A DNA stretch of 64,000 nt from the NCBI GenBank assembly GCA_963793825.1, contig CAWCBE010000015.1:175131-239130 (forward strand), written 5' to 3'. How positions within the stretch are numbered: position 1 is the first letter of the stretch; each line of letters begins with the position of its first letter. Shown piece after piece: positions 58,817 through 64,000 of this stretch. The position numbers were made by a program, and so were the translations under genes. The notes under the pieces are model-generated. The model did not search any database, was not told where the DNA came from, and saw nothing but the letters and a program-made list of their open reading frames with translations. Source of the DNA: RYN-230 sp963793825. Lineage in GTDB: Bacteria; Actinomycetota; Actinomycetes; Streptosporangiales; Streptosporangiaceae.

Positions 58817-59650
58817 TCAGTGGCCCGCTTCCAGGGAGCCGCCGATGTACTGGGCGGTCAGAATGGTGAAGATATAGGCCTGCAGCGCCTGGATCAGCAT
58901 CTCGAACGCGGTCAGCACGATGGTGAGGATGAACGAGGTCGCGCTGAAGATCAGGTGGACGTCGAGAGTGAACAGGTACCAGGTTGACAGGGTGAAGATC
59001 AACAGCAGGATGTGCCCGGCGAACATGTTCGCGAACAGCCGGACCGCGAGCGTGAACGGCCGGATGAGCAGGTACTGGAGAACCTCGACGGGCGCCAGGA
59101 TGACCAGGATGGGCCCCGGCACGCCGCTCGGGATCATGTGCCGGAAGTAGCCGCCCAGCCCCTGATGCTTGATGCCCAGGTAGGTGTAGGTGCCGTAGAC
59201 CATCAGCATCAGCGCCACCGGGAAGGCGATCTGTGACATCGCCGGGAACTGCGCCACCGGGATGATCTCCATCAGGTTCATGATCCAGATGAAGAAGAAC
59301 AGCGAGACCAGGAACGGCAGGAAACTGTCGCCGCGCTTGCCAATCATCGGCCGGAGGATCTGCTCGCGGACGAACTCGACCCCCATCTCGCCGAGGTTCT
59401 GCACGGCGCCCGGTACGATCTTCGGGTTGGCGAACGCGGCCCAGAAGAACCCCACCACGACAACGGCGCAGACCAGGGCGAGCAGCATCGGCTTGGTGAA
59501 ACTGAACGACCCGATCGTGAAGAAGGGATCGAACAGGAACGTGGGCGCGGGATAATTCGGCCCCTGGAAGCCGCAGTGCGTCACCGAAGCGACGTGACTG
59601 TTGTCCACGGTGCAGTGCACCGCGGCAAGGATCAGCGTGTCACCGCGCAA
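58817..59650 (-). CDS. atpB: ATP synthase F0 a subunit
   Basis: 277 residues, several membrane helices. The essential Arg is in TLAVRLFANMFAGHILLLIF, and AQYIGGSLEAGH ends the protein; SFLPFLVSLFFFIWIMNLME and GTYTYLGIKHQGLGGYFRHM are family regions. TTG 59650 is chosen because AGGAGG lies 8 nt before it. The short periplasmic N-terminus has two Cys (HCTVDNSHVASVTHC) that could pair, which I have not seen described. Confidence 0.95.
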   Translation of the reverse strand: MRGDTLILAAVHCTVDNSHVASVTHCGFQGPNYPAPTFLFDPFFTIGSFSFTKPMLLALVCAVVVVGFFWAAFANPKIVPGAVQNLGEMGVEFVREQILRPMIGKRGDSFLPFLVSLFFFIWIMNLMEIIPVAQFPAMSQIAFPVALMLMVYGTYTYLGIKHQGLGGYFRHMIPSGVPGPILVILAPVEVLQYLLIRPFTLAVRLFANMFAGHILLLIFTLSTWYLFTLDVHLIFSATSFILTIVLTAFEMLIQALQAYIFTILTAQYIGGSLEAGH

Positions 59651-59782
59651 GACGGTTTCCTCCTGCTTCGTACCCGCGCGCGGCGCTCGCCAGCGCAGCG
59701 CACATCCAGGCCGCCCTCATCCGGGCGGAACGTCGGGGCATGCCGGTGCTGGCCAGACCGGCACGCCTTGCATGCAAATTAG

Positions 59783-60043
59783 CTAGTGGCTCCGGCCGTA
59801 CTTCCAGACCACGCCCCCGACGGCGAAGACCAGCCCGACGAGCGCGCCCACCGGCAGCAGCACCGGGACGTGCGTCAGCCAGGCCACCAGCCAGCCAATG
59901 AGGCCGTAGGCCACCATGCCGGCGATCAGGTAGCTGAAGATGCTCCAGCCCTGGTTCTCTTCGGCCGGCGACTGGCGGCCGGCCGGCGGCCGGCCGTCCG
60001 GCGATCCGGTACGGCCGGAGGACGCTGATCGTGTTCCGCTCAT
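59783..60043 (-). CDS. AtpZ/AtpI-like small membrane protein
   Basis: 86 residues with a polar start and two spans: WSIFSYLIAGMVAYGLIGWL and LLPVGALVGLVFAVGGVVWK. Proteins of this type head many atp operons and are thought to help c-ring assembly or Mg2+ supply. ATG 60043; a GTG at 60058 is in frame. Between it and atpB is 132 bp without a gene. Confidence 0.8.
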   Translation of the reverse strand: MSGTRSASSGRTGSPDGRPPAGRQSPAEENQGWSIFSYLIAGMVAYGLIGWLVAWLTHVPVLLPVGALVGLVFAVGGVVWKYGRSH

Positions 60044-60131
60044 GACGCCCCAGGTCACCGCGCAGGCTGCCGACGGCAGGCTGACCCGCGGGCCGCGATC
60101 CGCCGTCCGGGAGCGAGAGGCGCGCCACGCG

Positions 60132-60536
60132 TCACCGTTCCCCGTCCGGTTCCACGTACAGCACCTTGAGCCGCATCGACCAGAGCACCTGGGCGAAGCT
60201 CCAGACCAGCACGCAGACGATGGCGGTCAGGCCGAACAGCCGCCCGTTGAACGCGGTCGTGCCGAGGAGCTTCGACACCACGACCAGCAGGGCGAGGATC
60301 TTGATCAGATAGGTGCTCAAGGCGGTGATCATCATGGCCTGCGGGCTGATCTTGGATGCCCGCCACACGGCGGTGATGCTGATCGCGAAGAACACGGCGA
60401 CCAGGGCCACTCCGAGCAGGGCGCCGATCAGGCCCTTGGTCCCGCCGAGAACGGTGGCGAGCACGACCATGATCACCGCAGCGCCCGCCGTGACAACGGC
60501 GGACCGCCGGGCGATCGGGCCATAACTCGCCAGCAT
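60132..60536 (-). CDS. atpI: AtpI-like ATP synthase accessory membrane protein
   Basis: 134 residues with four likely spans (SAVVTAGAAVIMVVLATVLG, GLIGALLGVALVAVFFAISI, ALSTYLIKILALLVVVSKLL, RLFGLTAIVCVLVWSFAQVL). This four-helix type is the usual AtpI of actinobacterial atp operons and comes first. ATG 60536 has GGAG 9 nt before it; the open frame continues to 60605 but without conservation. Confidence 0.82.
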   Translation of the reverse strand: MLASYGPIARRSAVVTAGAAVIMVVLATVLGGTKGLIGALLGVALVAVFFAISITAVWRASKISPQAMMITALSTYLIKILALLVVVSKLLGTTAFNGRLFGLTAIVCVLVWSFAQVLWSMRLKVLYVEPDGER

Positions 60537-60844
60537 CTTAGGTGGCTCCGGAGGGCTCGACAGGAGGACACTTGACTCGGGGACGCGCCGGCCCGCCTCC
60601 CACACGGCACCGGCCAGGAGCCGGAGTGCCGCCGAGGCGGATGTAGCAATCCGCCGGGTTAGCGAAACCTATCACGGGCCCCTCACTCGTCCTTGAGTGA
60701 CTGCTCGTGAAAGATATCACAAGCTCCTATAGCCGGGCTTTCCCAGGTCCCCTGGTGTGATGAAGGTTACCGGAACAGTCATTAACCCCCAGGTCAATCA
60801 CGAAGTCCACCAGAGTTCGCCAGCGGGGCGAACTGCCTGAGGGG
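60537..60844. promoter_or_regulatory. atp operon upstream region
   Basis: No gene. An inverted repeat TCACTC-N6-GAGTGA lies at 60683-60700 and a second GTGA-N6-TCAC at 60707-60720, in an AT-richer stretch about 150-185 bp before atpI. These are candidate operators or promoter parts for the operon; exact -35/-10 boxes are uncertain. Confidence 0.4.
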
Positions 60845-62740
60845 TCAGCCCGCGCCGGGGCGTCCGATGAACCACGGGGGCGCGTCATCGCCGGGCTCCT
60901 CACGGCCGGGGCCACCGTCCGCGCCGTCCTCCGGGCCGTGACCGCCCCGCTGTTGGGCGGCCCGCGCCGCGCGGTCATGCCCGCCCGGCTCGCCACGCCA
61001 CCCGGAGAGGTCATACCCGGCCGGTTCGCCGGCCTGACCCGCCAGGTCATACCCGGCCGGTTCGCCGGCCTGACCCGCCAGGTCATACCCGGCCGGCGAG
61101 TCGGCCTGACCCGCGCGGGGGTACCCGCCCGGCGTCCCCCCGGTTGCGTCCTCGTCCCGGCCGGCTGGATAGCCGTTCCCGGGCAGGTACCCGTTTCCAG
61201 CGTGCTCGCCCGGCAGGTACCCGTTCCCGGCGGGGCGGCCCTCGCCGCCCGCCCGGGAACCGGCCGGATACCCGGTCCCGGCGCTGCCGGGCACGGACCC
61301 GTTCCCGGCATGCCCGGCCGCGGGGCGCTGGCTCCTGGCCGCCGGCCCGGCCGGCGCTGGCCGCTCGGGGGTAGGCGGCGTCCGCAACGGCCGGCCGGAT
61401 TCCAGCGGCCCGGGCGCGGGCCAGGGTGCCTCGTCAGCCGGCACCGGCGACGGCCGCGTCGGCGAGCTGAGATAGCCCACGTGGTCAGGCGGTACCGGGA
61501 CGCCAGCCGCGGGGCGGCCCGCGCCCGCGACGGCACCGGCCAGGGCCGGGCTCGCAGCGGACCGGGGCGCGGCGGGCGGCGTGGCGCCGGGCGCGGCGGG
61601 CCGGCGGCCCGCCTCCGGCTTAGCCCACCAGCGCAGCCGCGGCATCGACAGCAGCAGCAGGACCAGGATCCCGCCGACGGTGACGATGCCCAGCACGTAC
61701 ACCTTCGTCCGCATGATCGACAGCAGCACCACGGTGCCCGCGAACAGGGCCGCCCACATGTACATGATCAGCACGCTGGCCCGGTGTGAATGCCCGATGT
61801 CCAGCAGGCGGTGCTGCAGGTGCTTCTTATCCGCCGCGAACGGGGACATCCCGGCCCGGGTACGCCGGACCACGGCCAGCAGCAGGTCGGCGTACGGGAT
61901 CAGCATGATGATGGCCGGCACCAGCAGCGGCAGCACCTCCGGGAACCGGTTGACGGTCCCGCCCCGGTACGCAGCCGGGCCGGCCAGCGTGAGCGGGTCG
62001 AGGGTGGCCAGGCTGGAGATCGGCGCATAGGCCAGCAGCAGCCCGAGCAGCATCGACCCCGTATCTCCCATGAAGATACGGGCTGGGTGGAAGTTGTGCG
62101 GCAGGAAGCCGACGCACACACCGAGCAGCACGGCGGCGGCCAGGGCCGGGTCGTCCTGCTCGCTCAGCCCCACCCGCTTAGCCAGGGTGTAGTAGTACAA
62201 GTAGAAGGCAGCGGCCCCGATCGCGACGATCCCCGCGGCCAGCCCGTCCAGGCCGTCGATGAAGTTGACCGCGTTGATCGTCACCACCACGACCAGGATG
62301 GTCAGCGCGGTCGTCTCATCAGAGGTGATGGCCAGGGTCCCGCCGCCCGGCCACGGCAGCCACGACACCAGCGCACCGCTCCAGACCAGGACCACCGCGG
62401 CCACTACCTGGCCGGCCAGCTTGGTGATCACGCCCAGTCCCCAGCGGTCATCCACAAAGCCCACGAGGACGACGACGGCCCCGGCCAGCAGCAGCCCGGT
62501 GCCCACCCGCGTCCCCTGGAACACGGTGCTGAGCGGGAACATCCGGGAGGCCACCAGGAGCCCGGCGGCCATCCCGCCGTAAAGCGCCAGCCCGCCCAGC
62601 GTCGGCACGGGCTCCGTGTGGACGTCCCGCTCCCGCGGCTGCTTCATGGCGCCGATCGCAATGGCAAACCGGCGGACAAGCGGGACGAGCAGGTAGGTGA
62701 CGGTCGCTGCGATCAGCGCCGTGAGCCCGTACTCCTTCAT
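60845..62740 (-). CDS. WecA/TagO-type undecaprenyl-phosphate sugar-1-phosphate transferase
   Basis: 631 residues. The first 390 form the MraY-like membrane core: AMKQPRERDVHTEPVPTLGG, VDDRWGLGVITKLAGQ (first Asp pair), VNFIDGLDGLAAGIVAIGAA, FLPHNFHPARIFMGDTGSM and the loop DKKHLQHRLLDIGHSH. It attaches a sugar-1-phosphate (GlcNAc-like) to the lipid carrier for wall polymers. It is followed by about 240 low-complexity residues (Pro/Gly/Ala, NGYLPG, and AGQAGEPAGYDL repeats) that other members lack. ATG 62740. In many actinobacteria this gene sits just upstream of the atp operon, as here. Confidence 0.92.
   Translation of the reverse strand: MKEYGLTALIAATVTYLLVPLVRRFAIAIGAMKQPRERDVHTEPVPTLGGLALYGGMAAGLLVASRMFPLSTVFQGTRVGTGLLLAGAVVVLVGFVDDRWGLGVITKLAGQVVAAVVLVWSGALVSWLPWPGGGTLAITSDETTALTILVVVVTINAVNFIDGLDGLAAGIVAIGAAAFYLYYYTLAKRVGLSEQDDPALAAAVLLGVCVGFLPHNFHPARIFMGDTGSMLLGLLLAYAPISSLATLDPLTLAGPAAYRGGTVNRFPEVLPLLVPAIIMLIPYADLLLAVVRRTRAGMSPFAADKKHLQHRLLDIGHSHRASVLIMYMWAALFAGTVVLLSIMRTKVYVLGIVTVGGILVLLLLSMPRLRWWAKPEAGRRPAAPGATPPAAPRSAASPALAGAVAGAGRPAAGVPVPPDHVGYLSSPTRPSPVPADEAPWPAPGPLESGRPLRTPPTPERPAPAGPAARSQRPAAGHAGNGSVPGSAGTGYPAGSRAGGEGRPAGNGYLPGEHAGNGYLPGNGYPAGRDEDATGGTPGGYPRAGQADSPAGYDLAGQAGEPAGYDLAGQAGEPAGYDLSGWRGEPGGHDRAARAAQQRGGHGPEDGADGGPGREEPGDDAPPWFIGRPGAG
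61008..61115. repeat. 36-bp in-frame tandem repeat, three copies
   Basis: Units begin at 61008, 61044 and 61080; the first two are nearly identical and the third is diverged at its end. They encode the 12-residue unit DLAGQAGEPAGY in the C-terminal tail of the WecA-like protein. Confidence 0.8.
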
Positions 62741-62839
62741 CCCGTCCCACCGGCCGCTCTCGTTGCCGCGTCCATTAATGCCCCACTGTAGCCCGCCCGG
62801 CACAGCGGTGATGGCACGCCGGCCGGGCCGCGCGGCGGG

Positions 62840-63853
62840 TCACTCCGTGGCCTGCGGGCCCGCCCCGTTCTCCCCGGCGGCCGGGGATCCGCCGGCCGGG
62901 GATCCGCCGGCCGGGACCCCGGATCCCGGGACCCCGGATCCCGGGACCCCGGATCCCGGGACCCCGGATCCCAGGTCGCCGGATCCCGGGTCCCCTGATG
63001 CCAGGTCCCCCGATCCCACGTCGCCAGATCCCAGTCCCCCGGAAGCAAGATCCCCCGGAACCGGGTCCCCGGAACCCCCGGTGGCGGCCGCCGCAGGGTC
63101 CCCGGAACCCCCGGTGGCGGGCGCCGCAGGGTCCCCGGAACTCCCAAGCGCGGCCCCGGGCCCGGGCTCGGGCTCGGGCCCGGCATTCACGTCCGCCTCC
63201 TCGGTCCCGTGGTCCAGCACGGCCAGCGGGATGACATCCCGGAGCCGGTCCACGCTGATCACCCCGGCGCGGAGCAGCCGCGGCACGGTGCCGGTCAGGT
63301 CCACGATGCTCGACGGCACGTCGCCCGGGCACGGGCCGCCGTCCAGGTAGACCGCGACCGAATCGCCCAGCTGGGCGAGCGCCTCGTCGGCCGTGGTGGC
63401 CGGCGCCTGGCCAGACAGGTTCGCGCTGCTCACCGCGAGCGGGCCAGTCCGCTTCAGCAGGTCCAGCGTGATCGCGTGCAGCGGCATCCGGACCGCGACG
63501 GTGCCCTTGGTGTCGCCGATGTCCCAGACCAGGGTCGGGCTGGACCGGCAGACCAGGGTGAGGCCGCCCGGCCAGAACTCATCGATCAGGTCCTTGCCCG
63601 CCTCGGGGAATTCGGTCACCAGGGCCATCGCCGCCCGCACGGTGCCGACTAGCACCGGCGGCGGCATGTCCCGGCCCCGGCCCTTGGCTTTCAGCAGGCC
63701 GTCCACCGCCACCGGGTCGAACGCCTCGGCCGCCACCCCGTACACCGTGTCGGTCGGCAGCACAACCAGCTCGCCACGGCGCAGGGCTCGTTCCGCCGCG
63801 GCCAGCCCGTCCGCGAGCTGTTCCGGGTCAGCACAGTTAAAGCGCTTGCTCAT
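62840..63853 (-). CDS. L-threonylcarbamoyladenylate synthase (Sua5/YwlC) with repeat tail
   Basis: 337 residues. The first 210 are a YrdC/Sua5 domain: GELVVLPTDTVYGVAAEAFD, FWPGGLTLVCRSS, GTVAVRMPLHAITLDLLKRT, PLAVSSANLSGQAPATTADE, and PSSIVDLTGTVPRLLRAGVI. It makes threonylcarbamoyl-AMP for the t6A37 tRNA modification. The last 120 residues are Gly/Ser/Asp/Pro repeats (SGDLGSGVPGSGVPGSGVP), replacing the usual short end; they do not look like the Sua5 C-terminal domain. ATG 63853 overlaps the stop of prmC (ATGA). Confidence 0.93.
   Translation of the reverse strand: MSKRFNCADPEQLADGLAAAERALRRGELVVLPTDTVYGVAAEAFDPVAVDGLLKAKGRGRDMPPPVLVGTVRAAMALVTEFPEAGKDLIDEFWPGGLTLVCRSSPTLVWDIGDTKGTVAVRMPLHAITLDLLKRTGPLAVSSANLSGQAPATTADEALAQLGDSVAVYLDGGPCPGDVPSSIVDLTGTVPRLLRAGVISVDRLRDVIPLAVLDHGTEEADVNAGPEPEPGPGAALGSSGDPAAPATGGSGDPAAAATGGSGDPVPGDLASGGLGSGDVGSGDLASGDPGSGDLGSGVPGSGVPGSGVPGSGVPAGGSPAGGSPAAGENGAGPQATE
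62915..63045. repeat. 15-bp tandem repeat in the Sua5 tail
   Basis: Four near-perfect units of GGATCCCGGGACCCC at 62921-62980 extend into diverged units to about 63045. They encode Gly-Ser-Gly-Val-Pro and Gly-Ser-Gly-Asp-Leu. Confidence 0.75.
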
Positions 63854-64000
63854 GGGCGTTCATCCTCCCATCTCCCCGGGCCCGGCCAGACCGCCGTCAC
63901 GAAACGGTCCCGGCCGGCCAGGTCCCGGTGATTACGCGGGTCTTGCCAGCCGCGTTCCTCGGCGAAGACCCAGTACACGGCGGCGCCCTGCGGGGCGCCA
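63850..64000 (-). CDS. prmC: Peptide chain release factor methyltransferase PrmC, C-terminal end (partial)
   Basis: Only the last 49 residues are in the window: AAVYWVFAEERGWQDPRNHR, DLAGRDRFVTA and a short tail to TGA at 63850. The DLAGRDRFVTA segment matches the C-terminus of PrmC/HemK, which methylates the Gln of release factors. The overlap with the Sua5 gene (ATGA) and the usual prfA-prmC-sua5 gene order support it. Confidence 0.8.
   Translation of the reverse strand, partial: GAPQGAAVYWVFAEERGWQDPRNHRDLAGRDRFVTAVWPGPGRWEDERP

Overview
The window is very GC-rich, gene-dense DNA with GTG/TTG starts, ATGA/GTGA stop-start overlaps, an actinobacterial atp operon (atpI-B-E-F-H-A-G-D-C, long delta subunit), NucS-type mismatch repair, a LAL/LuxR regulator pair and a FilP/DivIVA-type coiled-coil protein. 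It comes from a mycelial or soil actinomycete, probably Streptomycetales/Streptosporangiales-like. The genus cannot be fixed from sequence alone. No rRNA, tRNA, CRISPR array, transposase or phage gene was seen.

Layout. 0-10 kb: start of a lipoprotein gene running off the left edge, two small DUF proteins (DUF6325, DUF1269), two convergent LAL-type LuxR regulators, a small conserved protein behind a repeat-rich control region, and a catR/furA-catalase operon. 10-14.7 kb: an ECF sigma factor overlapping a membrane-anchored Asp-box propeller protein, a MarR regulator facing a degenerate ABC-type ATPase, and a DUF2127 membrane protein. 14.8-23 kb: a conserved actinomycete block of MeaB GTPase, thiolase, methylmalonyl-CoA epimerase and a FilP-like filament protein, then a short-chain dehydrogenase, a frameshifted hydrolase, a small zinc-binding protein and a proline-rich single-pass membrane protein.

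23.3-37.7 kb: the standout region. It is a three-fold repeated module in which each copy has a multi-spanning GT-C/PMT-like glycosyltransferase, a cellulose-synthase-like GT2 with its D, DAD, ED and QxxRW motifs, and one or two membrane-anchored GH26 glycanases. Most genes in a module overlap at stop/start codons, so each module looks like one translated unit. I infer three parallel systems that polymerise, decorate and trim a beta-linked exopolysaccharide (mannan-like or mixed-linkage glucan-like, judged from GH26). The GT2 of the middle module carries a frameshift and a stop codon.

37.7-51.7 kb: Nudix hydrolase, nucS with an internal 81-bp duplication of its active-site segment, an M16 peptidase pair (first gene frameshifted), a CbiX-like protein with a repetitive N-terminus, an SGNH lipoprotein, an MFS transporter, a split RibD (deaminase and reductase), an aldehyde dehydrogenase facing a GMC oxidoreductase, a structured AT-rich intergenic region, and PduO-type cobalamin adenosyltransferase. 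The adenosyltransferase and MeaB/epimerase fit a B12-dependent methylmalonyl-CoA pathway. 51.9-64 kb: DUF2550, the atp operon (atpC frameshifted), AtpI/AtpZ-type genes, a WecA/TagO-type transferase, Sua5/YwlC, and the 3' end of prmC.

Two cautions. Four genes carry single-base frameshifts (hydrolase, GT2-B, M16, atpC). Because one is in the atp operon, sequencing or assembly error is a real alternative to gene decay. Many start codons are choices between several in-frame candidates; the reason is given in each entry.
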